In this document: positions 10,031-20,779 of the stretch, in pieces
Layout: each line of letters opens with the position of its first letter
How positions within the stretch are numbered: position 1 is the stretch's first letter
Assembly (NCBI RefSeq): GCF_036010485.1
Contig: NZ_CP108568.1
Coordinates: 6,928,001-6,992,000, forward strand
DNA length: 64,000 nucleotides
Source of the DNA: Streptomyces sp. NBC_01198
Lineage (GTDB): Bacteria; Actinomycetota; Actinomycetes; Streptomycetales; Streptomycetaceae
Direction: 5' to 3'
Made by a program: the position numbers and the translations under genes
Notes under the pieces: generated by a model
What the model saw: the letters and a program-made list of their open reading frames with translations, nothing else
Databases searched by the model: none
What the model was told of the DNA's origin: nothing

Positions 10031-10675
10031 AGCCGGCCGCACCGCCGCGGCGGCCAGCTCGTCCACCGCCGCCGCCAGCGACCGCTGCCCCGGCTCCGCC
10101 GCCGTGGCCGCCGCGGTGAGCCGGGCGAGGTCGGCGCGCCAGTCGCCGGTGGTCACCGGCTCGGCGCCGACCCGCAGCAGCCCGCGTCCGAGCAGCCCGC
10201 TCGCGGTGCCCGACCGGCCCCTGCACACGGCCTTCACCGCGGCCACCGCGTTGGCCAGCGCGCTGGCCGCGGGGGACCACGGGTCGGCCGGTGAGTCCGC
10301 AGGCACCGTCGCCTCGAAGCGCCGGTCGGCGTGCACGTCGAGATCCAGCCGCCAGAACAGCGGCAGCCCGTGGAAGGCGGCGAAGAGCAGCCGGTGGCCC
10401 GGAGTGCCGGCGAACTCGGGATCGGAGCGCAGCGAGCGCAGCGGCCCGACCCGGGCCAGGGTGCGCCGCACCTCCGCCACGCAGCGCCCGAATTCCGCGG
10501 CCGGCACCTGCCAGGCGATGTCGATGTCGCTGTAGCGGTCCGCCGTGCCCGCCGCGAGCGAGCCGCGCAGCCGCGCCGTCGAGCCGGGGCAGGCGGCACG
10601 CAGCGCGACCAGCAGGTCGGCGGCCAGCGCCGCACGTACCGCCGGATCCACCTCGGCCGGCTGCCCGCCGGTCAC
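9917..10675 (-). CDS. Nucleotidyltransferase-fold protein
   Basis: 252 residues. The motif RLRGSLAAGTADRYSDIDIAW (near residue 30) is the GS-x(n)-SDxD signature of the DNA polymerase beta-like nucleotidyltransferase superfamily, with both metal-binding aspartates in place; a third acidic site may be DLDVH near residue 100. Members include aminoglycoside adenylyltransferases, MNT antitoxins and regulators; I cannot pick one. GTG 10675 overlaps the TGA of the upstream YchJ-like gene (GTGA, 4 bp), implying translational coupling. The 3' end runs 114 bp into the convergent MFS gene; the C-terminal 38 residues there look non-family and Asp/Arg rich, which may be the result of a lost stop codon. 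Confidence 0.72.
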   Translation of the reverse strand: MTGGQPAEVDPAVRAALAADLLVALRAACPGSTARLRGSLAAGTADRYSDIDIAWQVPAAEFGRCVAEVRRTLARVGPLRSLRSDPEFAGTPGHRLLFAAFHGLPLFWRLDLDVHADRRFEATVPADSPADPWSPAASALANAVAAVKAVCRGRSGTASGLLGRGLLRVGAEPVTTGDWRADLARLTAAATAAEPGQRSLAAAVDELAAAAVRPASGDRPPRVVGEEAALEQRDQGDRRDAGDAAADDRGGR

Positions 10676-11088
10676 CGCCCGGGCCGCCCGGCCTCGCCGA
10701 CGTAGACCCAGCGGCCGTCCTCCCGGACGAAGCGGCTGTCCTCGTGCTGCTCGCCCGCGGCCCCACCGCTGCGGTAGTGCGCCCGGAACTCCACCGTGCC
10801 CTCCGAGTGGAAGGCGCTGCCGCCGGTGCCGCCGAGGATGTCCAGGCCGGTCCACCGCACCCCCGCGTCGAAGGCCAGCTCCCGCGGCCGGGTCGAGGAG
10901 TGCCAGCTGCGCAGCAGATAGCCGGCGTCCCGCACGGCGAAGGCGCTGTAGCGCGACCGCATCAGCTGCTCGGCCGTCGTGGCCGCCGACGATCCGGCGT
11001 GCAGAGCGCCGCAGCAGTCTGCGTACGCGGCGGGCAGGCCGCAGGGGCAGGAGGCGGGCTTGCGTGCGGACGTGCTCCGTGCGGACAT
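10672..11088 (-). CDS. YchJ family protein (UPF0225) with SEC-C metal-binding motif
   Basis: 138 residues. The N-terminus holds a SEC-C zinc motif, CPCGLPAAYADCCGALHAG (about 14-33), followed by the YchJ-type NTF2-like domain: AEQLMRSRYSAFAVRDAGYLLRSWH, WTGLDIL and VEFRAHYR. The function of YchJ proteins is not established. ATG 11088 is chosen since the SEC-C motif follows at once; there is no well-placed Shine-Dalgarno. It is the first gene of a two-gene unit with the nucleotidyltransferase, whose start overlaps its stop by 4 bp. Confidence 0.85.
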   Translation of the reverse strand: MSARSTSARKPASCPCGLPAAYADCCGALHAGSSAATTAEQLMRSRYSAFAVRDAGYLLRSWHSSTRPRELAFDAGVRWTGLDILGGTGGSAFHSEGTVEFRAHYRSGGAAGEQHEDSRFVREDGRWVYVGEAGRPGR

Positions 11089-11204
11089 GCTCCGATTGTC
11101 GCGGACGACCGGTGCGCCATTCGAGGCAACCGGTGTTTCGTCCGCGCGCGAACGGAAATGCGCTGGGCGGGGCAGCAGCCTCCCGCCCGACGGAAGGACA
11201 CTTC

Positions 11205-11588
11205 GTGAGTACGGCACCCGACCAGCCCGCAGCACCTCCGGCCCAGGTCACCGTCACCCTCGACAGCTGCGCCAAGGAGGACGCCAGGACCGTGCTCGAC
11301 GCGCTGCGTGCCGCTTTCGCCTTCGACCGCGACACCGACGACGCGCCTCTGGAGGCGCCGAGCGGCGGCCCGGTGGTCTGGACCGCCACCTTCGACGTGT
11401 CCCGCCCGCTGGCCGACGGCAGCGGGCCCGCCCGGCTCGGCGAACCGGTCACCCTCACCGCACAGGGCGGCTATCGCGCGGTCGACCGGCTCCGTGAAGG
11501 CCTCGCGGAGTCCTTCACGGTCACCGTGATCGGCACCGCCTCCGGCGACCAGGAGCAGGAAGCGGGCTTCCGGCTGGAGAACCGCTGA
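11205..11588 (+). CDS. Conserved actinobacterial hypothetical protein
   Basis: 127 residues from GTG 11205, with GGAAGGA at 11192-11198, six bases upstream. It is soluble with no signal peptide; a Pro/Ala-rich start leads into a domain with alternating strands (QVTVTLDSCAKEDARTVLDA, VVWTATFDVS, EPVTLTAQGGYRAVDRL, SFTVTVIGTASGDQ). It looks like a small alpha/beta protein. It diverges from the YchJ gene and converges with the HhH-GPD gene. I do not recognise a function. Confidence 0.7.
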   Translation: MSTAPDQPAAPPAQVTVTLDSCAKEDARTVLDALRAAFAFDRDTDDAPLEAPSGGPVVWTATFDVSRPLADGSGPARLGEPVTLTAQGGYRAVDRLREGLAESFTVTVIGTASGDQEQEAGFRLENR

Positions 11589-12209
11589 TCACTTGGCCAG
11601 CGTCAGCCTGACCAGCGCGGCGGCCAGCACGGCAGGCTCCGCGTCCCCCGCGGCCCGGCTGAGCGCGTCCGGCCGGTCGGGCAGACCGGCCTTGGCCGCG
11701 CCCTGCAACGCCCTGTTGTCGAAGAACGGTGCGATGTCCGGCCACACCTGCTGGACCTCCCGCAGGAAGATGTCCGTACCGGTCGGGCCGATCCCCGGGA
11801 ACTCCCGCAACGCCTCGCGCAGCGCGGGCAGGTCGGCGCCGGCCGCTTCGTGCAGCCGCCGCAGATCGCCGCCGTAGCGCTCGGTCGCCAGCTCGGCGCC
11901 CTTGCCGACCTGGGTGGCGGTGCTCTCGTCGTAGCGGCGGTAGCCGCCGCGGCCCAGCGCGTCCACCCGTTCCTGCCAGGTGGCCGCGGCCATCCGCCGC
12001 GGATCCCGCAGCCCCGCGTCCGCCAGCGCCCGCGCCGCCCCGACGGCCGCGTCCGTGCGGATGCGCGCGCTGAGCAGCACGGTCAGCACCAGCAGGCGGT
12101 AGAGCGGCTGCGGTGTGTCGCGCAGCGTGATCCCGGCCTCGGCGGCGTACGTCTGGCCGTACGCCGCCATCACCTTCTCGACGCTCTCGCTCGTCCTCAT
12201 CCCCGCCAC
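11589..12209 (-). CDS. HhH-GPD (endonuclease III-like) protein lacking the catalytic lysine and Fe-S cluster
   Basis: 206 residues. The helix-hairpin-helix reads LREFPGIGPTGTDIFLREVQ (about 131-150), followed by a catalytic-aspartate region FFDNRAL. In endonuclease III the hairpin is LPGVGRKTA, where the lysine forms the Schiff base; here threonine is in that place, and the C-terminal four-cysteine cluster is missing (the protein contains no Cys). If active it should be a monofunctional glycosylase or simply a DNA-binding protein. It lies 62 bp downstream of the ATP-dependent ligase on the same strand, with an AlkB-like gene just beyond: a DNA repair neighbourhood. Start is GTG/ATG 12209, with ATG 12200 as an equal alternative. 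Confidence 0.8.
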   Translation of the reverse strand: MAGMRTSESVEKVMAAYGQTYAAEAGITLRDTPQPLYRLLVLTVLLSARIRTDAAVGAARALADAGLRDPRRMAAATWQERVDALGRGGYRRYDESTATQVGKGAELATERYGGDLRRLHEAAGADLPALREALREFPGIGPTGTDIFLREVQQVWPDIAPFFDNRALQGAAKAGLPDRPDALSRAAGDAEPAVLAAALVRLTLAK

Positions 12210-12271
12210 CTACCCGGACATCCCGCCCATACGCCCCACCCCCGACGGCCAAGGGCGCGAGGGGCGGGGGG

Positions 12272-13816
12272 TCAGACGGGGGCGTGGGCTGCGCGCACGG
12301 CGGCCACCGTGTCGGCCTGGTCCGGCGTCTTGTCCGGGCGGTACCGCACCACGCGGGCGAAGCGGAGGGTGAGGCCGGCCGGATAGCGCGGCGAGGTCTG
12401 GATGCCGTCGTAGGCGATCTCGACGACCAGTTCCGGCCTGACGGTCACCACGTGACCGTCGTCCCCGACGGCGAGGTCGAGCAACCGCTCCGTCTGCCAC
12501 GCGAGCACCTCGTCGGTGAGCCCCTTGAACGTCTTGCCCAGCATGACCAGGGACCCGTCGTCCCCCCGTGCCCCCAGGTGCAGGTTGGACAGCCTGCCGG
12601 TGCGCCGCCCGTGGCCCCACTCGGCGGCGAGGACCACCAGGTCCAGCGTGTGGACGGGCTTGACCTTGATCCAGGAGGCCCCGCGGCGCCCTGCCGCGTA
12701 AGGACCGTCGTCACCCTTGACGACGACACCTTCGTGCCCGCGCCCCAGCGTCGCCGCCATGAAGTCCTCGGCCGCCTCCAGCGCCGCGGCGTCCGCGGGG
12801 TCGGCGACCACCGCCCGCCGCACCCGGGCCTCCGCGGGGACCAGCGCGTCGAGCACCGCGTGCCGCTCCGCGTAGGGCAGGTCGAGGAGATCGCGGTCCT
12901 GCGCGTAGAGCACGTCGAAGAAGACCGCCCGGACCGGCATCGCGCGGGCCGCCGCGGCGACGTCGACCCGGGAGCCGACCCGGCCCGCGGTCTCCTGGAA
13001 GGGCCGCGGGCGCCCGTCGGCGTCGAAGGCCAGCACCTCCCCGTCGAGGACGAACCGCCGGGCGTCCAGCCCGCGTACCGTCGCGACGATCTCCGGCAGC
13101 CGGTCGGTGACGTCGTCGAGGGTGCGGGTGAACAGCCGTACGTCGTCGCCGTCGCGGTGCGCCTGGACGCGGATGCCGTCGAGCTTCTCCTCGACCGCGC
13201 AGGGCCCCCCGGCCTTGGCGACCGCCTCCGGCACGGACTTGGCGGCGGCCGCGAGCATCGGCAGCAGCGGGCGGCCCACGGTGAGCCGGAAGTCGCCGAG
13301 CGCCCCGGGCCCGCGGGCGAGCAGCGCCACGGCGACCGGTTCGAGGGCGCCGGCGAGCATGACCGCCCGCCGCACCTCGGCGGGTCCGGCCCCGGTGGCC
13401 GCCGCCAGGCCTTCCGCCGCGGCCGCGTCGAGCGCGCCCTGCCGCACCTCGCCGGTGATCAGGCCGATCAGATACTCCTGCTCGATCGCGGTGGCCGCGG
13501 CCAGCAGGTCCTGGAGCAGGCTGCGCCGCCCGGCATGCGCTCCCTGGCCGGAGACGGCGCCGACCGCGCTGAGCGCGGCGTCCACCTCGGTGACCGTCAG
13601 CGCGGGGGCGGCCGCCGGCTCCGCCCGGTCGCGCAGCGCGGCCCAGCCGACGCCGAGGCGCCCCTGCGGGAGGCGGCCGGCGAGGTAGGCGATGGCGATG
13701 GGGGCGTCCTGCGGCTCGGCGTCCCGGAAGAAGTCGGCGAGCAGGGCGGTCTTGCGGGACCGCGACGAGGTGCCTGCGACCTCCCGCGAGACCCGGGCTA
13801 CCTCGGCGAAGAGCAT
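12272..13816 (-). CDS. ligB: ATP-dependent DNA ligase, LigB type
   Basis: 514 residues, matching actinobacterial LigB (about 505-515). It seals nicks with ATP, as an accessory to the NAD-dependent LigA. An N-terminal DNA-binding domain (1-200) precedes the adenylation domain with the nucleophile in EEKLDGIRVQ (Lys211), FVLDGEVLAFD (motif III/IIIa), GHEGVVVK (motif IV) and SWIKVKP (motif V); the C-terminal OB domain ends with LRFARVVRYRPDK. All catalytic motifs are intact. It is the first gene of a unit with the HhH-GPD gene and diverges from the AlkB-like gene across 91 bp. Confidence 0.93.
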   Translation of the reverse strand: MLFAEVARVSREVAGTSSRSRKTALLADFFRDAEPQDAPIAIAYLAGRLPQGRLGVGWAALRDRAEPAAAPALTVTEVDAALSAVGAVSGQGAHAGRRSLLQDLLAAATAIEQEYLIGLITGEVRQGALDAAAAEGLAAATGAGPAEVRRAVMLAGALEPVAVALLARGPGALGDFRLTVGRPLLPMLAAAAKSVPEAVAKAGGPCAVEEKLDGIRVQAHRDGDDVRLFTRTLDDVTDRLPEIVATVRGLDARRFVLDGEVLAFDADGRPRPFQETAGRVGSRVDVAAAARAMPVRAVFFDVLYAQDRDLLDLPYAERHAVLDALVPAEARVRRAVVADPADAAALEAAEDFMAATLGRGHEGVVVKGDDGPYAAGRRGASWIKVKPVHTLDLVVLAAEWGHGRRTGRLSNLHLGARGDDGSLVMLGKTFKGLTDEVLAWQTERLLDLAVGDDGHVVTVRPELVVEIAYDGIQTSPRYPAGLTLRFARVVRYRPDKTPDQADTVAAVRAAHAPV

Positions 13817-13859
13817 GCCTCCATCCTGCGGCGGCCCGCAGTGAAGTGCCAGGGTTCAC

Positions 13860-13875
13860 TCGAACAGGTAATCGA
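13860..13875. promoter_or_regulatory. Possible degenerate LexA (SOS) box
   Basis: TCGAAC-AGGT-AATCGA matches the actinobacterial SOS box TCGAAC-N4-GTTCGA at 10 of 12 positions, with a perfect left half and two mismatches in the right. It lies in the shared control region between ligB and the AlkB-like gene. Functional LexA sites are usually closer to consensus, so this is weak. Confidence 0.25.
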
Positions 13876-13907
13876 AATGTTGTGCGAACGGAGGTTATGG
13901 TGGAGCC

Positions 13908-14531
13908 ATGTCCCATCAGCAGACTTCCCTTTTCGCCGCCGGCGCACCGGTTCTGGGCGGCCTGGACGGGGTGCGGCGCACCGAGCTGAGCCACGGTGCC
14001 TGGATCGACGTGCTGCCCGGCTGGCTGAGCGGTGCCGACGACCTCTTCGCCGAGCTGGCCGCCGAGGTCCCCTGGCACGAGGAGCGCCGCACCATGTACG
14101 ACAACGTGGTGGCGGTGCCGCGGCTGCTCGCCCACTACGGCCGGGGCGAGCCGCTGCCCTCCCCGGTGCTCACCGAGGCCCGCGACCGGCTGAGCGCGCA
14201 CTACGCCGAGGAGCTGGGCGAGCTGTTCGTCAGCGCGGGCCTGTGCTACTACCGCGACGGCCGGGACAGCGTCGCCTGGCACGGCGACCGCTTCGGGCGG
14301 GGCGCCACGCACGACACGATGGTCGGGATCCTCTCGCTCGGCGAGCCCCGCCCGCTGCTGCTGCGTCCGCGCGGCGGCGGCGCGCCCGCCTCCAGGGTGC
14401 CGCTGGGCCACGGCGACCTGATCGTGATGGGCGGCACGTGCCAGCGCACCTGGGACCACGCGATACCCAAGACCCGGGCGGCGGTCGGCGGCCGGATCAG
14501 CGTCCAGTTCCGGCCGCGCGGCGTCGGCTGA
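13908..14531 (+). CDS. AlkB-like 2-oxoglutarate/Fe(II) dioxygenase (alkylated DNA repair)
   Basis: 207 residues, the size of bacterial AlkB homologues, which remove methyl groups from 1-methyladenine and 3-methylcytosine by oxidation. The iron ligands are visible as WHGDRFG (His125, Asp127) and TWDHAIPK (His184), and the 2-oxoglutarate-binding arginines in RISVQFRPRG (Arg196, Arg202). The region MYDNVVAVPRL near residue 63 fits the substrate lid. It diverges from ligB, so excision, direct reversal and ligation functions cluster here. ATG 13908 has GGTGGAG just upstream. Confidence 0.9.
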   Translation: MSHQQTSLFAAGAPVLGGLDGVRRTELSHGAWIDVLPGWLSGADDLFAELAAEVPWHEERRTMYDNVVAVPRLLAHYGRGEPLPSPVLTEARDRLSAHYAEELGELFVSAGLCYYRDGRDSVAWHGDRFGRGATHDTMVGILSLGEPRPLLLRPRGGGAPASRVPLGHGDLIVMGGTCQRTWDHAIPKTRAAVGGRISVQFRPRGVG

Positions 14532-14827
14532 CCGGCGCGGGGGCTGCCCCCGGCGGCGGCCCCGGCCCGCCCGCAGGCGCGGGGCGCGGTGGGGCGCGCA
14601 TGATGGAAGGAGGGGCGCCCGGAGTATTCGCCGGGCGGCGGCACCTCCCGTTTCCGCCGGCGGCGGGCGGGTGGACGGGCCGCCGCTGCGGCGCAGGGCC
14701 CACCACCCCGAGCAGGAAGGACGTGGTCATCCGTGCGAAGCGCTTTTTCCGCGGCACTTCCGCCCGCCGTCCTGCGGCCGGCGGCCGGCGCACCCCTCAC
14801 GCCGCCGGGCGAGGCAGGTGCGGCGAC
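14532..14827. other. 296-bp gap, no gene recognised
   Basis: Very GC-rich spacer between the AlkB-like gene and the DUF5709 gene. The downstream frame stays open through much of it, but the translation is Arg/Gly/Pro-rich and unlike the acidic protein that follows. No convincing promoter, hairpin or RNA gene seen. Confidence 0.45.
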
Positions 14828-15331
14828 ATGAGCGAGCAGCAGGTCAACGACGCCATGGGCGACAACGTGTACCAGCCGGACGAGAGCAGCGAGATCCAGG
14901 AGGACGCCGGGCCGCTGGAGCCCGAGGACACCCTGGACGACCGCGGCATCGGCGACGTGCTGGACGAGGGGTATTCGCCTCCCGAGCGCCCCCGCGCGGT
15001 GGACCAGGTCGGCACCACGGCGGCCGAGCAGGAGGCGGGCGAGACGCTGGACGAGCGGCTGCCGCGCGAGCGGCCTGACATCCAGGTGCGCCGGGACGAC
15101 GGCCTGGGTGACGCGACCGACACCGACGGCGAGCTGGTCGACTGGGAGGCGGGCGAGCTGCGTTCCGGCCGGCTGGTCGCTCCGGACGAGGGAGTGCGGA
15201 TCCGCGTGGACGGCATGGTCGGCGACGACGTCGGCATCGACGGCGGCGCGGCCTCGGCCGAGGAGGCCGCCGTGCATGTCACGCAGGACGCGGACTGGCC
15301 GGTGCAGGAGGACGACGACTACGAGGTATGA
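14828..15331 (+). CDS. DUF5709 acidic protein
   Basis: 167 residues, strongly acidic and rich in Asp, Glu and Gly. The order MGDNVYQPDESSEIQEDAG, LEPEDTLDDRGIGDVLDEGY and SPPERP, then ETLDERLPRERPDI and SGRLVAPDEG, matches the DUF5709 family of actinobacteria; function unknown, probably largely disordered. No membrane segment. ATG 14828 is preceded by AGGCAGGTG and marks where the acidic family sequence begins. It is followed 92 bp later on the same strand by the hemerythrin-like gene. Confidence 0.82.
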   Translation: MSEQQVNDAMGDNVYQPDESSEIQEDAGPLEPEDTLDDRGIGDVLDEGYSPPERPRAVDQVGTTAAEQEAGETLDERLPRERPDIQVRRDDGLGDATDTDGELVDWEAGELRSGRLVAPDEGVRIRVDGMVGDDVGIDGGAASAEEAAVHVTQDADWPVQEDDDYEV

Positions 15332-15423
15332 CCGCGGGGTCCGCGGGCGCTCCGGCGGCACGAGCCGGAGCGCGGCGGGCCGGGCGGGTGACGGCGAAGC
15401 GTCGAGGACGAGGAGTCGGTGAC

Positions 15424-15984
15424 ATGAGCGACATGATGAAACCCGAGGACGTGGCCGGAGTGCCGTCCGGTCACCCGCGTATCAGCGGACCGGCGAATGT
15501 CTGGTTCTACGCCGACTTCTTCGACGCCCGCTCCCGCGCCGACGCCGACGCGGTCCAGGAAGCGCGCACGCACCACGAAGGCCTGTCCGCCCGGGTGCTG
15601 GAGTCGGGACGGGGCGTGCACGACCTGCTGGAGCGGCTGCGCTACTGGGGCGCACCCTCCCGCGGTGAACTGCGGCCGCTGGCCGACGCCTTCGCCAGGC
15701 ACGTCAAGGGCACCGAGGCCACCGCCCGCCGGGCGCTGGAGAAGCGGCACGTGGCGACCGACGCCATACGCGAGGACCGCGCCGAGGGCGAGCGGCTGCA
15801 GAAGGATCTGGCCTATCTGATGTCCGCCGACCTCCCGGAGGGCACGTACCCGCTGACGGCGAGCGGCGTGCTGGCCGGCATCGACCAGTACGTAGGCCAC
15901 GAGCAGCGCGACCTGGTCCCGGCGATCGAGCGGGAGCTGTCCCCCCTGGAGAGCGCGCGCCTGGCGCGGGCCTTCCCCGGCTGA
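15424..15984 (+). CDS. Hemerythrin-like four-helix protein (tentative)
   Basis: 186 residues, predicted almost wholly helical after residue 30. His and acidic residues occur at spacings that recall a hemerythrin/HHE bundle (ARTHHEGLSAR, GRGVHDLLERL, FARHVKGTEA, YVGHEQRDLVPAIERELS), but the third-helix HxxE-type pair is not clearly present (EDRAEGERLQK instead), so metal binding may be lost. HHE proteins bind di-iron and sense or store O2, NO or iron. ATG 15424 is used; a second in-frame ATG lies at 15433. The assignment to the family is an inference from pattern only. Confidence 0.55.
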   Translation: MSDMMKPEDVAGVPSGHPRISGPANVWFYADFFDARSRADADAVQEARTHHEGLSARVLESGRGVHDLLERLRYWGAPSRGELRPLADAFARHVKGTEATARRALEKRHVATDAIREDRAEGERLQKDLAYLMSADLPEGTYPLTASGVLAGIDQYVGHEQRDLVPAIERELSPLESARLARAFPG

Positions 15985-16120
15985 CGACCGGTCCACGCCG
16001 GTCGGCGCCGTCCGCGGCGGCTTACGGCCGCACCGGCGGCTGGGCCCCGCTCGGGCCGGCGCCGTGGTGCCGGCGGAAATCCGCTGGCATCCGGCGGCGG
16101 CCCGCGGCCATGATGCGATC

Positions 16121-16888
16121 ATGGCGCGCGATTTCGACGAACTGCTGGCCGAGGCCGGGACGGTGTCCGTCGACGGCTGGGACTTCTCCTGGCTCGACGG
16201 GCGGGCGACCGAGCAGCGCCCCTCATGGGGTTACCAGCGGGCGATGGGGGAGCGGCTGGCCGTGGCCACGGCGGCGCTGGACATCCAGACCGGCGGCGGC
16301 GAGGTGCTCGCCGGTGTGCCCAGGATGCCGCCGCTGATGGCCGCCACCGAATCCTGGCCGCCGAATCTGGCCAAGGCCACCGCGCTGCTGCACCCGCGCG
16401 GCGCCGTCGTGGTCGCCGACCAGGACGAGCCGCCGCTGCCCTTCGCCGGCGCGGCCTTCGACCTGGTGGTCAGCCGGCACCCGGTCACCGTGTGGTGGGA
16501 CGAGATCGCCCGGGTGCTGCGGCCCGGCGGCACGTACTTCTCCCAGCAGGTCGGCCCGGCCAGCGGTGTCGAGCTGGTGGAGTTCTTCCTGGGGCCGCAG
16601 CCCGGCGCGCGCGACGGTGGCCCGCGCCACCCGGACCGGGCCAGGGAGCGCCTGCGGGCAGCCGGCCTTGAGCTGGTCCAGCTGCGGCCCGAGACGCTGC
16701 GGATGGAGTTCCGCGACATCGGCGCGGTCGTGTACTTCCTGCGCAAGGTGATCTGGATGGTGCCCGGCTTCACCGTCGACCGCTACCGGGACCGGCTGCG
16801 CGAGCTGCACGACCGCATCACCGCCGAGGGCCCGTTCGTCACCCGCTCCACCCGCATGCTGGTCGAGGCCCGCAAGCCGGCGGCGTGA
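16121..16888 (+). CDS. SAM-dependent methyltransferase (class I)
   Basis: 255 residues. The fold is class I Rossmann: motif I VATAALDIQTGGGEVLAGV (about 43-61, with the D-x-x-x-G-G-G-E loop), motif II AVVVADQDE near 95, motif IV FDLVVSRHPVTVWWDEIARVLRPGG (about 112-136), which is the typical small-molecule methyltransferase pattern. Substrate unknown; the sequence is also annotated as rRNA-methyltransferase-like in relatives, but nothing here proves it. ATG 16121 has no Shine-Dalgarno, so it may be leaderless. A strong hairpin follows. Confidence 0.8.
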   Translation: MARDFDELLAEAGTVSVDGWDFSWLDGRATEQRPSWGYQRAMGERLAVATAALDIQTGGGEVLAGVPRMPPLMAATESWPPNLAKATALLHPRGAVVVADQDEPPLPFAGAAFDLVVSRHPVTVWWDEIARVLRPGGTYFSQQVGPASGVELVEFFLGPQPGARDGGPRHPDRARERLRAAGLELVQLRPETLRMEFRDIGAVVYFLRKVIWMVPGFTVDRYRDRLRELHDRITAEGPFVTRSTRMLVEARKPAA

Positions 16889-16915
16889 CCCGGCCGGACA
16901 CCGGCGCACGGGGAA

Positions 16916-16948
16916 GGGGCCGCCGTCCCGGGTCAGGACGGCGGCCCC
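16916..16948. terminator. 13-bp stem terminator between convergent genes
   Basis: Perfect 13-bp arms at 16916-16928 and 16936-16948 with a 7-nt loop, lying between the methyltransferase stop (16888) and the convergent F5/8C beta-helix gene stop (16997). It can serve both. Confidence 0.8.
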
Positions 16949-16996
16949 TCGGGTCACCGTGTCGGATCAGCCGTCAGTCGCCCGGCCTGCCTCCGG

Positions 16997-19630
<2,634 letters not shown>

Positions 19631-20060
19631 GGGCAACTCTCCTGGTTCCACAGGTGGGGGAGCAGTGGGTGCGCGTCCGGCCGTCCCGCGGCCGGACGAG
19701 GAAAACAGGTGCCGTTCACGTCCCGGTGAGCGCGATCCACCGGAAACCCGGTGGCAATGAGAGCGCTCTCCCGACACACACGGCGATGTTTCTCCCTGTG
19801 TTTCATCCATGTCAAGAGTTGTGCGCAAAGCCGGGGCGGCGAAAAGGGGAAGCCTCCCCAAGTCCGGCAAATGGCCCGTAACTTGCGACAGAGCTTGAAC
19901 TTGACCCGGTGACCAGCGCGTATCGCAGAGGGTGTTCGGAAAACCCCGCGGTCGTCACTCTTGCCGCACCTCGGTCGGGCAAGGGGCGGACGGTGAACTG
20001 GTCGTGACGCGCCTTCAGTTCGTGAACGCGGAAGCGGGCCGGTCCCGTTCTGGCGCCCCG
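19631..20060. other. 430-bp upstream region of the beta-helix gene
   Basis: It lies between the beta-helix gene start and the stop of the isomerase gene (both minus strand). It contains the GAGAGCGCTCTC operator and presumably the promoter. No small gene with a ribosome site was found. Confidence 0.5.
19759..19770. promoter_or_regulatory. LacI-type operator GAGAGCGCTCTC
   Basis: A perfect 12-bp palindrome with the central CG step typical of LacI-family operators, 129-140 bp upstream of the F5/8C beta-helix gene. The same 12-mer recurs at 50569-50580 and inside 51819-51834, on both sides of the LacI gene 50735-51781, which is therefore the likely regulator. Confidence 0.7.
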
Positions 20061-20756
20061 TCAGGCGACCAGCGGCCCGCGCAGCGCCGCGCGCGCGGCT
20101 TCGCGGTCGCCCTTCCACGCCAGGCCCGGATGGCCGGCCGGCAGCCGTCCCCAGAGCATGAGCAGCAGTTCGCCCGCGGTGCCGGTGACCGCTGCGGCCG
20201 GCGCGCCAGGACCGTAGGTCAGCGAACTGCCGGTGTCGGTCGCCTCGAACAGCACCGCACGGACCGGCGCCGTCGCCCGCCCGACCGCGATCTGCCGGGG
20301 CGCGAAGGTGTCGAAGACCTCGGCGATCCCGTCGGCGGCCAGTTCCGGCTCCAGCGGAGCGGGGTCCGCGCCCAGCGCGTGCTGCGCGTCCCAGCGGTGC
20401 ACCAGCGTCTCCAGGCAGCGCCGCCGCTGCCAGAAACCCACGGTGTGCGGGGGGTGGAAGGTCCAGGCGGGTGCGGCGGGATCGGCGTCGAGGACGGTCA
20501 GTACCGCGGCCGTACGCCGGTCGAACCAGCGCAGCAGCGCGGCCGGTTCGCGCGGCGCGGCGGGGAAGCGGTGTCCCGGGTGGTGGGCGGTGACCGCGGT
20601 GACGGCCCGCCGGTGGCCGGCGCCCAGATGCCCGGCCAGGTCGTGGAGCGTCCAGCTGCCGCAGTGCTCCACCGGCGCGCTCAGGTCGCCGAGCAGACAG
20701 CCGCGGAAGGCGTCGGTCTCGCGGCGCAGCGCGGGGAGATATCCGGCGGTTTCCAT
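20061..20756 (-). CDS. Maleylpyruvate isomerase-family mycothiol-dependent protein (MDMPI_N/DinB fold)
   Basis: 231 residues. The N-terminal DinB-like four-helix domain shows WTLHDLAGHLGAGHRRAV, with the His at the family metal site, then PAALLRWFDRRTAAVLTVLD and RRRCLETLVHRWDAQHALG, where the second and third His/Asp ligands usually sit. The C-terminal SCP2-like half (EVFDTFAPRQ ... AVTGTAGELLLMLWGRLP) is complete. Proteins of this family use mycothiol as cofactor in isomerisation or conjugation; the true substrate is unknown. ATG 20756 lacks a Shine-Dalgarno but a TAGGGT-like hexamer lies near, so leaderless start is possible; an inverted repeat lies 24 bp further upstream. Confidence 0.85.
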   Translation of the reverse strand: METAGYLPALRRETDAFRGCLLGDLSAPVEHCGSWTLHDLAGHLGAGHRRAVTAVTAHHPGHRFPAAPREPAALLRWFDRRTAAVLTVLDADPAAPAWTFHPPHTVGFWQRRRCLETLVHRWDAQHALGADPAPLEPELAADGIAEVFDTFAPRQIAVGRATAPVRAVLFEATDTGSSLTYGPGAPAAAVTGTAGELLLMLWGRLPAGHPGLAWKGDREAARAALRGPLVA

Positions 20757-20779
20757 GCGGAACACCCTAGACCCGGCGT

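Noticed and set aside
12284..14827. Upstream continuation of the DUF5709 frame through ligB and the AlkB-like gene
   Set aside because: It is antisense or out of frame to well supported genes and only the part from 14828 has family sequence.
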